Source of the DNA: Citrobacter braakii
GTDB taxonomy: Bacteria > Pseudomonadota > Gammaproteobacteria > Enterobacterales > Enterobacteriaceae
DNA length: 64,000 bases
Direction of reading: 5' to 3'
Assembly: GCF_002075345.1 (NCBI RefSeq)
Contig: NZ_NAEW01000004.1
Coordinates: forward strand, 372,001 to 436,000
Notes under the pieces: model-generated
Told to the model about the DNA's origin: nothing
What the model saw: only the letters and a program-made list of their open reading frames with translations
Databases searched by the model: none
Position numbers and translations under genes: made by a program
In this document: positions 41,091 through 50,954 of the stretch, in pieces
Numbering within the stretch: position 1 is the stretch's first letter
Layout of the letters: each line of letters begins with the position of its first letter

Positions 41091-41222
41091 TCAAATTTTA
41101 TTAACAAGTGTAAAACAGTTGACTACTATCGCAATCCGAAGACGCGATAACAACCCAAATACAGGCAGAATTTCCAGCAGATAGTGCTGACGCTCCGACT
41201 GTGCGACCGGTTTCTTTTTCAT
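41091..41222 (-). CDS. yqgB: Small protein YqgB
   Basis: This 43-residue protein starts [13 protein letters not shown] and ends with a hydrophobic segment plus [14 protein letters not shown]. It matches what I recall of E. coli YqgB in length, in the MKKKPVAQ start and in the VVNCFTL near the C-terminus. The function is unknown to me. It lies 8 bp upstream of speA on the same strand, so the two are likely co-transcribed and YqgB sits in the speA leader. The start is ATG 41222. Confidence 0.8.
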   Translation of the reverse strand: MKKKPVAQSERQHYLLEILPVFGLLSRLRIAIVVNCFTLVNKI

Positions 41223-41529
41223 ATCAATGTAAACACGTAACCGAACTTAATGCTGACGGTTCGGCGAAACCACGAGAAAACTCTTGTTTACCAAGAGCGC
41301 CCTTGTTCAGTTCTTAGTGACCGTTGCCGGCCCTGGAGTCCTGAGAAGCGCCGAGATGGGTATAACATCGGCAGGTATGCAAGATGCAGATTGCGGGGGA
41401 CATATGTACACCAGAACGGTGCGACAGATTCAGCAGAATACAACGGTTCATTATCTCGTATCACCTCCACGGTTGCTCCTGACGGAACGAACCCACAAGC
41501 CAAAGCTAAAGTTTTAACCCGGCTGGAAG

Positions 41530-41562
41530 TGGCAACACGATGAAAACGTCGTGTGCTTTTTT
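41530..41562 (+). terminator. Orphan plus-strand terminator between yqgB and metK
   Basis: The stem ACACGA/TCGTGT (extended by an outer GC pair) with an 8-base loop is followed by TTTTTT on the plus strand only. No annotated plus-strand gene lies upstream: speA and yqgB are on the other strand. It marks the end of an unknown transcript. Confidence 0.65.
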
Positions 41563-41577
41563 GTCTATCCTCAATAA

Positions 41578-41687
41578 ATCGAGTTGCGGGAAGGCGGCAA
41601 CGCAGTGAATCCCCGGGCGCTTACAGGAGTAAGTGACTGGGCGAGTATTGCCAACGCACATGCAACTTGAAGTATGACGGATATGAG
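41578..41687. repeat. ~110-bp intergenic repeat, copy B (upstream of metK)
   Basis: This is the second copy of the element seen at 3561-3668, in the same orientation, with shared blocks GAAGGCGGC, ATCCCC, GCTTACA, GTAAGT, GCCAACGC and TGCAACTTGAAG. Terminal GTTGC/GCAAC and inner GCTTAC/GTAAGT arms could fold. Confidence 0.7.
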
Positions 41688-41851
41688 CCGCGCGCCGCGT
41701 TTTATACCGACAACAGTACGAAAAAGCAAAAGATAAATACGCGCATTGCCAGCACCGTCAGGAAAAATTTCCAGTTACATTTTCAGTACAATGCGAGCTC
41801 AATCAAAAAAAGCTGGAAATCAGGCGCAGAACCGCCTTAAAATAGCCGTCC

Positions 41852-41923
41852 AGATGTTAATCCATCTATACCGATTAACACTCAGACTGCCAGTGTCCGT
41901 CATCTGCAGACTCATGGTAGAAT
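41852..41923 (+). promoter_or_regulatory. metK promoter region with MetJ-like boxes
   Basis: AGATGTTAATCCATCT (41852-41867) is a palindrome of two 8-bp units resembling the met box AGACGTCT. Further weak units at 8-bp steps include AGACTGCC (41884) and AGACTCAT (41908). A -10-like TAGAAT lies at 41918-41923. MetJ repression of metK by S-adenosylmethionine is known in E. coli; the boxes here are an inference. Confidence 0.5.
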
Positions 41924-41989
41924 CTTCTACACATGGCTATTCCACTCGACAGTTTGAGCTAACTACATTCTCCTTAGGTGAAATTAAAT

Positions 41990-43144
41990 ATGGCAAAACA
42001 CCTTTTTACGTCCGAGTCCGTATCAGAAGGGCATCCTGACAAAATCGCTGACCAAATCTCTGATGCCGTGCTGGATGCAATCCTGGAGCAGGATCCGAAA
42101 GCACGCGTTGCCTGCGAAACCTACGTCAAAACCGGTATGGTTTTAGTTGGCGGTGAGATCACCACCAGCGCATGGGTTGATATCGAAGAGATCACCCGTA
42201 ACACGGTTCGCGAAATTGGCTATGTGCATTCCGACATGGGCTTTGATGCCAACTCTTGTGCGGTACTGAGCGCGATTGGTAAACAGTCTCCGGACATCAA
42301 CCAGGGTGTTGACCGTGCGGATCCGCTGGAACAGGGCGCAGGCGACCAGGGTCTGATGTTTGGTTATGCAACCAACGAAACCGACGTGCTGATGCCAGCC
42401 CCGATTACCTATGCTCACCGTCTGGTGCAGCGTCAGGCTGAAGTGCGTAAAAACGGCACCTTATCCTGGCTGCGCCCGGATGCAAAAAGCCAGGTAACCT
42501 TCCAGTATGACGACGGTAAAATCGTCGGTATCGATGCGGTTGTTCTGTCGACTCAGCACTCTGAAGATATCGATCAGAAATCGCTGCAAGAAGCCGTTAT
42601 GGAAGAGATCATCAAACCGGTACTGCCGACTGAATGGCTGACAGCTTCAACCAAGTTCTTCATCAACCCAACTGGTCGTTTCGTTATCGGCGGTCCAATG
42701 GGTGACTGCGGTCTGACGGGTCGTAAAATCATCGTTGATACCTACGGCGGCATGGCCCGTCACGGCGGCGGCGCATTCTCTGGTAAGGATCCGTCTAAAG
42801 TTGACCGTTCCGCAGCTTATGCAGCCCGCTACGTAGCGAAAAACATCGTTGCCGCTGGCCTGGCTGACCGTTGTGAGATTCAGGTTTCCTACGCAATCGG
42901 CGTGGCTGAACCGACCTCTATCATGGTGGAAACGTTCGGTACTGAAAAAGTGCCTTCAGAACAGCTGACCCTGCTGGTGCGTGAGTTCTTCGACCTGCGC
43001 CCGTATGGCCTGATTCAGATGCTGGATCTGCTGCACCCGATTTACAAAGAAACCGCCGCTTACGGTCACTTTGGTCGCGAACATTTCCCATGGGAAAAAA
43101 CCGACAAAGCCGCCCTGCTGCGTGAAGCTGCCGGTCTGAAGTAA
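41990..43144 (+). CDS. metK: S-adenosylmethionine synthetase
   Basis: This enzyme makes S-adenosylmethionine from methionine and ATP. It has 384 residues from ATG 41990 ([19 protein letters not shown]). The ATP-site GHPDKIADQ, the signature [12 protein letters not shown] and the glycine-rich [16 protein letters not shown] are all present. It is monocistronic, with a strong terminator 25 bp downstream. An in-frame GTG four codons upstream is not used in the family. Confidence 0.98.
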   Translation: MAKHLFTSESVSEGHPDKIADQISDAVLDAILEQDPKARVACETYVKTGMVLVGGEITTSAWVDIEEITRNTVREIGYVHSDMGFDANSCAVLSAIGKQSPDINQGVDRADPLEQGAGDQGLMFGYATNETDVLMPAPITYAHRLVQRQAEVRKNGTLSWLRPDAKSQVTFQYDDGKIVGIDAVVLSTQHSEDIDQKSLQEAVMEEIIKPVLPTEWLTASTKFFINPTGRFVIGGPMGDCGLTGRKIIVDTYGGMARHGGGAFSGKDPSKVDRSAAYAARYVAKNIVAAGLADRCEIQVSYAIGVAEPTSIMVETFGTEKVPSEQLTLLVREFFDLRPYGLIQMLDLLHPIYKETAAYGHFGREHFPWEKTDKAALLREAAGLK

Positions 43145-43169
43145 TTCCCCGACGGCTCAACGCTTATGA

Positions 43170-43197
43170 AGACCAGCCTCGCGCTGGTCTTTTTTTA
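43170..43197 (+). terminator. Terminator after metK
   Basis: The perfect 8-bp stem AGACCAGC/GCTGGTCT with a 5-base loop is followed by seven T residues. Confidence 0.95.
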
Positions 43198-43260
43198 TGT
43201 CATTTGCTCTCCCATCCCCCATCGCTATAACCACGCTAATTTCATTTGCTTCAATAACAA

Positions 43261-43276
43261 ATGAAAGCGATTACAT
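43261..43276 (+). promoter_or_regulatory. Upstream GalR/GalS-like operator of galP
   Basis: ATGAAAGCGATTACAT fits the Gal operator GTGNAANCGNTTNCAC except for the two outer bases. It lies 282 bp upstream of galP and may pair by looping with the site at 43444-43459. Confidence 0.6.
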
Positions 43277-43443
43277 AGCACGGTATTTCTATCCACCTTG
43301 AATTCACATCTCTTCGTCACCAGCATTGCATCACTGTTACATCATATTTCAGCATTGTCTTAAAATCAGCCAATCAACTTTATTCTATAATAATAAATAA
43401 TGTTAACTTTCAACCCATTAAACAATAATCCACATGAATGCCA

Positions 43444-43459
43444 GTGTAACCGATTACAC
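43444..43459 (+). promoter_or_regulatory. GalR/GalS operator of galP
   Basis: GTGTAACCGATTACAC fits the Gal operator consensus GTGNAANCGNTTNCAC at every fixed position. It lies 84 bp upstream of the galP start, next to a CRP-like site. Confidence 0.85.
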
Positions 43460-43462
43460 TAA

Positions 43463-43478
43463 TGTGATGTGATTCGCA
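43463..43478 (+). promoter_or_regulatory. CRP-like site of galP
   Basis: TGTGATGTGATTCGCA has a perfect left half (TGTGA) and four of five bases of the right half (TCGCA against TCACA). It begins 4 bp after the Gal operator. Confidence 0.6.
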
Positions 43479-43542
43479 TTTTTTTACCCCGTACTCACCT
43501 ACCCTTAACATCAACAAAACTAGCTACCCAACGGAGGGCATC

Positions 43543-44937
43543 ATGCCTGACAATAAAAAAACGGGGCATTCCAACAAAGCCATGACATTTTTTGTCTGCT
43601 TCCTGGCAGCCCTGGCTGGATTACTTTTTGGCCTGGATATCGGTGTTATTGCCGGTGCTTTACCATTCATCACCGACGAGTTCCAAATTACCCCACACAC
43701 TCAGGAATGGGTGGTGAGTTCCATGATGTTTGGTGCGGCAGTGGGCGCCGTCGGCAGCGGTTGGCTCTCCTTCAAGCTGGGGCGTAAAAAAAGCCTGATG
43801 ATCGGCGCAATCCTGTTTGTTGCCGGTTCGCTGTTCTCCGCCGCAGCGCCAAACGTTGAAGTGCTGCTGGTTTCGCGCGTGCTGCTCGGCCTGGCAGTCG
43901 GCGTTGCGTCTTATACCGCACCGTTGTACTTGTCCGAAATCGCCCCGGAAAAAATTCGCGGCAGCATGATTTCTATGTATCAGTTAATGATCACCATCGG
44001 TATTTTAGGTGCGTATCTTTCCGATACGGCATTTAGCTACAGCGGCGCATGGCGCTGGATGCTGGGCGTGATCATCATCCCTGCCCTGTTACTGCTGGTT
44101 GGCGTCATCTTCCTGCCGGACAGCCCGCGTTGGTTTGCGGCTAAACGTCGTTTTGTCGATGCCGAACGCGTTCTGTTGCGTCTGCGTGACACCAGCGCTG
44201 AAGCCAAACGCGAGCTGGATGAAATTCGTGAAAGCCTGCAAGTGAAGCAGAGCGGCTGGGCGCTGTTTAAAGAAAACAGCAACTTCCGCCGCGCGGTATT
44301 CCTTGGCGTTCTGTTACAGGTGATGCAGCAGTTCACCGGGATGAACGTCATTATGTATTACGCGCCAAAAATCTTTGAGCTGGCGGGTTACACCAACACC
44401 ACCGAACAGATGTGGGGGACCGTTATTGTCGGTCTGACCAACGTGCTGGCAACCTTTATCGCCATTGGCCTGGTTGACCGCTGGGGCCGAAAACCTACGC
44501 TAATCCTCGGCTTTATCGTCATGGCCGTCGGTATGGGCGTGCTGGGTACAATGATGCACGTGGGTATTCACTCGCCAGCCGCACAATACTTCGCTGTCCT
44601 GATGCTGCTAATGTTTATCGTTGGCTTTGCGATGAGCGCCGGTCCGCTGATTTGGGTACTGTGCTCTGAAATCCAGCCGCTGAAAGGTCGCGATTTCGGC
44701 ATCACCTGCTCTACCGCAACTAACTGGATTGCCAACATGATTGTCGGCGCAACCTTCCTGACGATGCTGAACTCGCTGGGCAGCGCCAACACCTTCTGGG
44801 TCTACGGTGGCCTGAACGTACTGTTCATCTTCCTGACCCTGTGGCTGATCCCTGAAACTAAAAACGTCTCTCTGGAACACATTGAACGTAACCTGATGAA
44901 AGGTCGTAAACTGCGCGAAATTGGCGCACACGACTAA
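43543..44937 (+). CDS. galP: Galactose:proton symporter GalP
   Basis: This inner-membrane sugar porter of the major facilitator family has 464 residues and 12 helices. Family marks are [18 protein letters not shown] in TM1, GRKKSLMIG after TM2, [10 protein letters not shown] in the central loop, the sugar-site [14 protein letters not shown] in TM7, DRWGRKPTL and the C-terminal PETKNVSLE. It is preceded by GGAGGG. Two Gal operators and a CRP-like site upstream fit galactose induction and catabolite control. Confidence 0.97.
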   Translation: MPDNKKTGHSNKAMTFFVCFLAALAGLLFGLDIGVIAGALPFITDEFQITPHTQEWVVSSMMFGAAVGAVGSGWLSFKLGRKKSLMIGAILFVAGSLFSAAAPNVEVLLVSRVLLGLAVGVASYTAPLYLSEIAPEKIRGSMISMYQLMITIGILGAYLSDTAFSYSGAWRWMLGVIIIPALLLLVGVIFLPDSPRWFAAKRRFVDAERVLLRLRDTSAEAKRELDEIRESLQVKQSGWALFKENSNFRRAVFLGVLLQVMQQFTGMNVIMYYAPKIFELAGYTNTTEQMWGTVIVGLTNVLATFIAIGLVDRWGRKPTLILGFIVMAVGMGVLGTMMHVGIHSPAAQYFAVLMLLMFIVGFAMSAGPLIWVLCSEIQPLKGRDFGITCSTATNWIANMIVGATFLTMLNSLGSANTFWVYGGLNVLFIFLTLWLIPETKNVSLEHIERNLMKGRKLREIGAHD

Positions 44938-44944
44938 TCTCGTT

Positions 44945-44975
44945 AGGCTTCCTCCCCCGTGGGAGGGAGCCTTCC
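44945..44975 (+). terminator. Terminator-like hairpin after galP
   Basis: The 12-bp stem AGGCTTCCTCCC/GGGAGGGAGCCT (one G-T pair) has a 4-base loop. The following TCCTCTTG is only weakly T-rich. Confidence 0.6.
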
Positions 44976-45014
44976 TCTTGCAGTCCCTTCCCTGTCGCAC
45001 TATCCTCTGGCGTT

Positions 45015-45512
45015 ATGAAAACCTCCCGTCTCCCGATCGCCATCCAGCAAGCCGTTATGCGCAGCCTGCGGGAAAAACTCGCTCAGGCCAATCTCAAGCT
45101 CGAACGCCAATACCCGGAACCAAAGCTGGTTTACCAACAGCGCGGAACCGCCGCGGGTACCGCGTGGCTACAAACCTACGAAATTCGTCTTAATCCAGTT
45201 TTGCTGATGGAGAATGTTGACGCGTTCGTTAACGAAGTGGTGCCCCATGAACTGGCGCATCTACTGGTGTGGAAACACTTTGGCCGCGTACCGCCGCACG
45301 GGAAAGAGTGGAAATGGATGATGGAGAGCGTGCTGGGCGTACCGGCCCGGCGCACGCATCAGTTTGAGCTGCAATCCGTGCAGCGTAAGACCTTTACATA
45401 CCGCTGTAAGTGTCAGGAACACCAACTGACCGTCCGCCGCCATAACCGCGTTGTACGCGGCGAAGCCACCTACCGCTGCGTCCACTGCGGTGAACCGTTG
45501 GTTGCAGAATAA
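45015..45512 (+). CDS. sprT: SprT family zinc metalloprotein
   Basis: This 165-residue protein is of the SprT/Spartan family. The N-terminal part carries HExxH in [17 protein letters not shown], and the C-terminal part a zinc ribbon of two Cys pairs (YRCKCQEH and YRCVHCGEP). The exact function in enterobacteria is not known to me; eukaryotic relatives are DNA-protein crosslink proteases. It lies between galP and endA on the same strand. Confidence 0.93.
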   Translation: MKTSRLPIAIQQAVMRSLREKLAQANLKLERQYPEPKLVYQQRGTAAGTAWLQTYEIRLNPVLLMENVDAFVNEVVPHELAHLLVWKHFGRVPPHGKEWKWMMESVLGVPARRTHQFELQSVQRKTFTYRCKCQEHQLTVRRHNRVVRGEATYRCVHCGEPLVAE

Positions 45513-45606
45513 TCTTCAGAATTATCAGGAACTTTTCTGATCTAACTGATTGCATACAGGAATGACTTTCGCTACGTTGCGGGCTCGTTTTGACACGGAG
45601 TTCGTG

Positions 45607-46314
45607 ATGTACCGTAATCTTTCTTTTGCTGCGGCCCTGTTAGCCGCTGCGTTTTCAGGCTCGGTTTTAGCCGAAGGCATCAACAGTTTTTCTCAGGCAA
45701 AAGCAGCGGGCGTTAAAGTTAACGCCGATGCGCCAGGCGATTTCTATTGCGGATGTAAAATTAACTGGCAAGGAAAAAAAGGGGTCGTTGACCTCGAATC
45801 CTGCGGCTATAAAGTGCGAAAAAATGAAAACCGCGCCAGTCGAATTGAATGGGAACACGTGGTCCCCGCCTGGCAATTTGGTCATCAGCGCCAGTGCTGG
45901 CAGGACGGAGGGCGTAAAAACTGCGCTAAAGATCCGGTCTATCGCAAAATGGAAAGCGATATGCATAACCTGCAGCCCGCGGTGGGGGAGGTCAATGGCG
46001 ATCGCGCAAACTTTATGTACAGCCAGTGGAACGGTGGTGAAGGCCAATATGGACAATGCACCATGAAGGTTGACTTCAAAGAGAAAGTTGCCGAGCCGCC
46101 AGCCCGCGCCCGTGGCGCCATCGCGCGTACCTATTTTTACATGCGCGACCAATACAACCTGACGCTCTCCCGCCAGCAAACTCAGCTTTTTAATGCCTGG
46201 AATAAGCAGTATCCGGTCACCGATTGGGAGTGTGAGCGCGACGAACGCATTGCGAAGGTACAGGGGAACCATAACCCCTATGTGCAACGCGCTTGCCAGG
46301 CGCAAAAGAGCTAA
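45607..46314 (+). CDS. endA: DNA-specific endonuclease I
   Basis: This periplasmic nonspecific double-strand DNase has 235 residues from ATG 45607, with GGAG upstream. The signal peptide ends near LA^EGINSFSQ (residue 22). The His-Me finger catalytic motif is in [16 protein letters not shown]. It has multiple cysteines, which fits a periplasmic disulfide-bonded enzyme. A longer frame starting at 45550 would hide the signal peptide and was rejected. Confidence 0.97.
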   Translation: MYRNLSFAAALLAAAFSGSVLAEGINSFSQAKAAGVKVNADAPGDFYCGCKINWQGKKGVVDLESCGYKVRKNENRASRIEWEHVVPAWQFGHQRQCWQDGGRKNCAKDPVYRKMESDMHNLQPAVGEVNGDRANFMYSQWNGGEGQYGQCTMKVDFKEKVAEPPARARGAIARTYFYMRDQYNLTLSRQQTQLFNAWNKQYPVTDWECERDERIAKVQGNHNPYVQRACQAQKS

Positions 46315-46389
46315 CCTACACTAGCAGCAATATTTTTTAACCATGCCCTGGCCTTTTGCAGCCCAGGGCCATGACGCGGATGTTTAACT

Positions 46390-47121
46390 ATGCGCATTCC
46401 TCGCATTTATCACCCTGAGCCACTCACTTCCGGCAGCCAAATTTCACTGTGTGAAGATGCAGCCAACCATATCGGCCGCGTACTGCGTATGGGGCCAGGC
46501 CAGGCGCTACAGCTGTTTGATGGCAGCAATCAGGTATTCTACGCCGAAATCACCCACGCCAGTAAGAAAAGCGTGGACGTGAAGGTGCTTAACGCTGAAC
46601 TCGACGATCGAGAATCGCCGCTGCACATCCACCTGGGCCAGGTGATGTCGCGGGGTGAAAAAATGGAATTTACTATCCAAAAATCGATTGAACTGGGTGT
46701 AAGCCTCATTACGCCACTTTTTTCTGAGCGCTGCGGCGTTAAACTGGACAGCGAACGCCTGAACAAGAAGCTCCAGCAGTGGCAGAAAATCGCCATTGCC
46801 GCCTGCGAACAGTGCGGTCGTAATCGGGTGCCTGAAATTCGCCCGGCGATGGATCTGGAAGCGTGGTGCGCCGAACAGGATGAAGGTCTGAAACTGAACC
46901 TGCATCCCCGCGCCAGCGCCAGCATCAATACGCTGCCGCTCCCGGTGGAACGCATCCGCTTGCTGATTGGCCCCGAAGGTGGGCTGTCGGCAGATGAAAT
47001 TGCCATGACCGCACGGTATCAGTTTACTGATATTCTGTTAGGACCTCGCGTTCTGCGTACTGAGACAACTGCGCTCACCGCCATCACCGCGCTACAGGTG
47101 CGTTTTGGCGATCTGGGCTAA
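46390..47121 (+). CDS. rsmE: 16S rRNA m3U1498 methyltransferase RsmE
   Basis: This SPOUT-class methyltransferase modifies U1498 of 16S rRNA using S-adenosylmethionine. It has 243 residues. An N-terminal PUA-like part ([11 protein letters not shown]) is followed by the SPOUT knot, whose S-adenosylmethionine loops are [13 protein letters not shown] and [17 protein letters not shown]. It lies 12 bp upstream of gshB and is likely in one transcript with it. Confidence 0.96.
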   Translation: MRIPRIYHPEPLTSGSQISLCEDAANHIGRVLRMGPGQALQLFDGSNQVFYAEITHASKKSVDVKVLNAELDDRESPLHIHLGQVMSRGEKMEFTIQKSIELGVSLITPLFSERCGVKLDSERLNKKLQQWQKIAIAACEQCGRNRVPEIRPAMDLEAWCAEQDEGLKLNLHPRASASINTLPLPVERIRLLIGPEGGLSADEIAMTARYQFTDILLGPRVLRTETTALTAITALQVRFGDLG

Positions 47122-47133
47122 CGGAGAAGAACA

Positions 47134-48081
47134 ATGATCAAGCTCGGCATCGTGATGGATCCCATCGCAAGCATCAACATCAAGAAAGATTCCAGCTTCG
47201 CTATGCTGCTGGAAGCGCAACGTCGCGGTTACGAAATTCATTATATGGAAATGGCCGATCTCTATCTGATCAACGGTGAAGCCCGCGCCCGTACGCGTAC
47301 CCTGAGCGTAGAGCAGAACTACGACAAATGGTATGAGTTCAAAAGCGAGCAGGATCTCCCGCTGGCAGATCTGGACGTCATTCTGATGCGTAAGGATCCG
47401 CCGTTTGATACCGAGTTCATCTACGCAACCTATATTCTGGAACGTGCAGAGGAGAAAGGGACGCTAATCGTTAACAAACCGCAGAGCCTGCGCGATTGTA
47501 ACGAGAAGCTGTTCACCGCATGGTTTGCCGACCTGACGCCGGAAACGCTGGTCACGCGTAACAAAGCGCAGCTGAAAGCCTTCTGGCAAAAACACAGCGA
47601 CATCATTCTCAAACCGCTGGACGGCATGGGCGGCGCATCTATTTTCCGCGTCAAGGAAGGCGATCCGAACCTTGGCGTTATTGCCGAAACACTGACCGAG
47701 CACGGTACCCGTTATTGCATGGCGCAGAACTATCTGCCGGCAATTAAAGACGGCGATAAACGCGTGCTGGTGGTCGATGGCGAACCCGTTCCGTACTGCC
47801 TGGCGCGTATTCCACAAGGCGGCGAAACCCGTGGCAACCTGGCAGCCGGCGGTCGTGGCGAGCCGCGTCCATTAACCGACAGCGACTGGGAAATTGCACG
47901 TCGCATTGGGCCAACGCTGAAAGCAAAAGGTTTGATTTTTGTCGGTCTGGATATTATTGGCGACCGTCTGACGGAAATTAACGTCACCAGCCCAACCTGT
48001 ATTCGTGAAATTGAAGCGGAGTTCCCGGTTTCGATTACCGGTATGCTGATGGACGCCATCGAGGCACGTTTGCAGAAATAA
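47134..48081 (+). CDS. gshB: Glutathione synthetase
   Basis: This ATP-grasp ligase joins gamma-glutamylcysteine and glycine. It has 315 residues. The MIKLGIVMDPI start, ATP-grasp motifs ILKPLDGMGGASIFRV and RGEPRPL, and the C-terminal magnesium site EINVTSPTCIREIE are present. GGAGAAGA precedes the ATG. A BIME follows the gene. Confidence 0.98.
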   Translation: MIKLGIVMDPIASINIKKDSSFAMLLEAQRRGYEIHYMEMADLYLINGEARARTRTLSVEQNYDKWYEFKSEQDLPLADLDVILMRKDPPFDTEFIYATYILERAEEKGTLIVNKPQSLRDCNEKLFTAWFADLTPETLVTRNKAQLKAFWQKHSDIILKPLDGMGGASIFRVKEGDPNLGVIAETLTEHGTRYCMAQNYLPAIKDGDKRVLVVDGEPVPYCLARIPQGGETRGNLAAGGRGEPRPLTDSDWEIARRIGPTLKAKGLIFVGLDIIGDRLTEINVTSPTCIREIEAEFPVSITGMLMDAIEARLQK

Positions 48082-48085
48082 ATAA

Positions 48086-48170
48086 GTTGCCGGATGGCGA
48101 TGCCTTCGCGTCTTATCCGGCCTACATTCGCACCCCGTAGGCTGGATAAGGCAAAGCCGCCATCCGGCAA
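48086..48170. repeat. BIME between gshB and yqgE
   Basis: Two REP units of opposite orientation lie here: TTGCCGGATGGCG...TTATCCGGCCTAC and GTAGGCTGGATAAGG...CGCCATCCGGCAA. Confidence 0.87.
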
Positions 48171-48257
48171 AGCTATCTTCAGAGGGTGACATCTTCGCGC
48201 TTTGCCCACATACTGGGCTCTGTTGCTTTTTTGAACCAGGAAACAGAACCTCTGACA

Positions 48258-48821
48258 ATGAATTTACAGCATCACTTTCTAATTGCCATGCCTGCTCTCC
48301 AGGATCCGATTTTCCGCCGTTCCGTGGTGTATATCTGTGAACACAATGAGAACGGAGCAATGGGGATTATCGTCAATAAGCCTCTGGAAAACTTACAAAT
48401 TGAAGGGATTCTGGAAAAGCTGAAGATTACTCCAGAAGCACGCGATCCTGCCATTCGTCTGGACAAACCGGTGATGCTCGGCGGCCCGCTGGCGGAAGAC
48501 CGTGGATTTATTCTACACACCCCGCCGTCACGCTTTGCCTCCAGTATTCGCATTTCAGATAACACTATCATCACCACCTCCCGCGATGTACTTGAAACCC
48601 TGGGTACACAGGAGCAACCATCTGAAGTGCTGGTTGCGCTGGGCTATTCATCATGGGAAAAAGGTCAACTGGAACAAGAGCTACTGGATAACGCCTGGCT
48701 CACTGCTCCCGCAGACCTCAACATCTTATTTAAAACGCCGATTGCCGACCGCTGGCGCGATGCGGCGAAGCTTATCGGGATTGATATTCAGACCATGCCT
48801 GGCGTGGCGGGACACGCCTGA
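48258..48821 (+). CDS. yqgE: UPF0301 protein YqgE
   Basis: This 187-residue protein is of the DUF179/AlgH-like family; the molecular function is unknown to me. The start was set at ATG 48258 ([19 protein letters not shown]), matching the family; the frame is open 24 codons upstream. Conserved marks are [23 protein letters not shown] and [15 protein letters not shown]. Its TGA overlaps the ruvX ATG by one base, so the two are translated together. Confidence 0.94.
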   Translation: MNLQHHFLIAMPALQDPIFRRSVVYICEHNENGAMGIIVNKPLENLQIEGILEKLKITPEARDPAIRLDKPVMLGGPLAEDRGFILHTPPSRFASSIRISDNTIITTSRDVLETLGTQEQPSEVLVALGYSSWEKGQLEQELLDNAWLTAPADLNILFKTPIADRWRDAAKLIGIDIQTMPGVAGHA

Positions 48822-49237
48822 TGAGCGGAACATTACTCTCTTTTGATTTTGGTACGAAAAGTATCGGCGTCGCGGTTGGTCAACGCATTACCGGTACGGC
48901 GAGACCCTTGCCCGCCATCAAAGCACAGGACGGCACGCCAGACTGGAGTTTGATTGAACGCCTGCTAAAAGAGTGGCAGCCGGACGAAATCATTGTCGGC
49001 CTGCCGCTCAACATGGATGGCACTGAACAACCCCTTACTGCGCGCGCACGCAAATTCGCTAACCGCATTCACGGTCGCTTTGGCGTAACCGTAACGCTGC
49101 ACGATGAACGTTTGAGCACCGTCGAAGCCCGCTCAGGCCTGTTTGAGCAAGGCGGATACCGGGCGTTGAATAAAGGCAAAGTAGATTCCGCTTCTGCCGT
49201 TATTATCCTTGAAAGCTATTTCGAGCAGGGCTACTAA
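48821..49237 (+). CDS. ruvX: Putative pre-16S rRNA nuclease RuvX/YqgF
   Basis: This RNase H-like nuclease of 138 residues is implicated in 16S rRNA 5'-end maturation and, by fold, resembles RuvC. The first acidic motif is [29 protein letters not shown], the [11 protein letters not shown] segment and the C-terminal [15 protein letters not shown] carry the remaining acidic residues. It is coupled to yqgE and convergent with yggR, with overlapping stops. Confidence 0.95.
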   Translation: MSGTLLSFDFGTKSIGVAVGQRITGTARPLPAIKAQDGTPDWSLIERLLKEWQPDEIIVGLPLNMDGTEQPLTARARKFANRIHGRFGVTVTLHDERLSTVEARSGLFEQGGYRALNKGKVDSASAVIILESYFEQGY

Positions 49238-50214
49238 AGTCGCCCCTGCGCCTGGCGCTGCTGCTGACTTTGTGCAAACGTCTGCATACCTGTCTGCTGC
49301 CCGGTTTGAATCACACCGGGTAGCTGATGCGTTTTCCCTTCGCGGATCAAATTGCCCACGGCGGGCGTGTTGACGAGCAGTTCGAATAGCGCCACGCGTC
49401 CTCCCTGCTTATCTTCCTCCAACTTTTGCGAAAGTACCGCCCGCAGGCTGTCTGCCAGCTGGTTACGCACCGGATCTTTCACCTGAGCGGGAAAGGTGTC
49501 CACCAGCCGCGCGATGGCCTGCGCCGCCCCTCGCGTATGTAAGGTTGCCAACACCAGATGCCCGGTCTCCGCTGCCGTTAAGGCCAAACGAATAGTTTCC
49601 ACGTCGCGCAGCTCGCCCAGCAAAATGACGTCGGGATCTTCGCGTAACGCGCCGCGCAAACCGGCAGCAAAAGAAGCGCAGTGTACGCCCACCTCCCGCT
49701 GTTGAATAAGACAACGCTGGCTGGTGTAGCGATATTCAATCGGATCTTCCAGCGTTAGAATATGCCCCGCAATATGTTGATTAAGGTACTCCACCATCGC
49801 CGCCAGGGTGGTTGATTTACCGCTGCCGGTGGCTCCAGTGACCAGAACTAATCCATTTTCACCGTGCAGCAGTTCAGGTATGGCCTCCGGGGTCTGAAGA
49901 TCGTCTAAACGAGGACATTCAAGCGGTAGCAATCTTAGCGCCAGCGAGGTTCCCTGTTGATGAGCAAATGCGCTGGCGCGTAGACGCCGGGAGTCCGCCA
50001 GCGTAAGGGCAAAATCAATCTGCCCCTGTTCCCGCCACTGTACCTGTTGTTGCTCACTGAGCCAGCACATCAGCAGATTCTCCACGTCAGGGGGAGTAAA
50101 TGGTGCTATTTCGACTTTTCCACCTATGCGCCAGCGCGCAGGCCATGCATTGCACAGGTGTAGATCCGACACGTTATGCTTTACACTAAGGGCCACTATT
50201 TCTTCCATATTCAT
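49234..50214 (-). CDS. yggR: PilT-like secretion/retraction ATPase YggR
   Basis: This is a hexameric type II/IV secretion ATPase of the PilT subfamily, 326 residues from ATG 50214 ([20 protein letters not shown]). The Walker A is in [17 protein letters not shown], the Asp box in [10 protein letters not shown], the Walker B in [12 protein letters not shown], and the His box in [14 protein letters not shown]. PilT retracts type IV pili. No pilus gene lies nearby in this window, so its partner is encoded elsewhere. It is divergent from yggS with 17 bp between the starts. Confidence 0.92.
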   Translation of the reverse strand: MNMEEIVALSVKHNVSDLHLCNAWPARWRIGGKVEIAPFTPPDVENLLMCWLSEQQQVQWREQGQIDFALTLADSRRLRASAFAHQQGTSLALRLLPLECPRLDDLQTPEAIPELLHGENGLVLVTGATGSGKSTTLAAMVEYLNQHIAGHILTLEDPIEYRYTSQRCLIQQREVGVHCASFAAGLRGALREDPDVILLGELRDVETIRLALTAAETGHLVLATLHTRGAAQAIARLVDTFPAQVKDPVRNQLADSLRAVLSQKLEEDKQGGRVALFELLVNTPAVGNLIREGKTHQLPGVIQTGQQTGMQTFAQSQQQRQAQGRL

Positions 50215-50231
50215 ATGAACATCCTCGGAAA

Positions 50232-50936
50232 ATGAACGATATCGCGCATAACCTGGCACATGTCCGGGACAAAATCTCAGCCGCCGCGACGCGTTGCGGG
50301 CGGTCTTCAGAAGAAGTTATGTTGCTTGCAGTCAGCAAAACCAAACCTGCGAGCGCCATCGAAGAAGCCATGACCGCAGGGCAGCGTGCCTTCGGTGAAA
50401 ACTATGTCCAGGAAGGGGTGGATAAGATCCGCTACTTTCAGGAAAAAGGCGTTAACGATCTGCAGTGGCACTTTATCGGTCCGCTGCAGTCGAACAAAAG
50501 TCGTCTGGTCGCTGAACATTTTGACTGGTGCCATACGATTGATCGTCTGCGTATCGCTGCCCGTCTGAGCGAACAGCGCCCGGCGGAACTGCCGCCGCTC
50601 AATGTGTTGATTCAGATTAATATCAGCGATGAGAACAGTAAGTCAGGTATTCCGCTTGCAGAGCTTGACGCACTGGCCGCTGAGGTCGCCGCGCTGCCAC
50701 GCATTACCCTGCGTGGTCTGATGGCGATTCCGGCGCCAGAGTCAGATTATGTAAGGCAGTTTGAAGTTGCACAGCAAATGGCGGTAGCATTTGCCGGGTT
50801 GAAAACACGTTACCCAAGTATCGACACGCTCTCACTGGGGATGTCTGATGATATGGATGCCGCCATTGCGGCGGGTAGCACGATGGTGCGCATCGGCACT
50901 GCCATTTTTGGTGCTCGTGATTACACTAAAAAATAA
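50232..50936 (+). CDS. yggS: PLP homeostasis protein YggS (PLPBP family)
   Basis: This 234-residue pyridoxal-phosphate-binding protein has a single TIM-barrel domain related to alanine racemase. PLP Lys is in LLAVSKTKPA, followed by FGENYVQE, WHFIGPLQSNK and the phosphate site SLGMSDDMDAAI. It balances vitamin B6 and amino-acid pools without known catalysis. It is the first gene of yggS-yggT-yggU-rdgB-hemW. Confidence 0.95.
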   Translation: MNDIAHNLAHVRDKISAAATRCGRSSEEVMLLAVSKTKPASAIEEAMTAGQRAFGENYVQEGVDKIRYFQEKGVNDLQWHFIGPLQSNKSRLVAEHFDWCHTIDRLRIAARLSEQRPAELPPLNVLIQINISDENSKSGIPLAELDALAAEVAALPRITLRGLMAIPAPESDYVRQFEVAQQMAVAFAGLKTRYPSIDTLSLGMSDDMDAAIAAGSTMVRIGTAIFGARDYTKK

Positions 50937-50954
50937 GGAAAACTAAGGAACACC

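Noticed and set aside
41288-41503. 71-codon minus-strand frame between yqgB and metK
   Set aside because: It might correspond to the K-12 yqgD position, but I could not recognise the product, and no clear ribosome-binding site or domain supports it.
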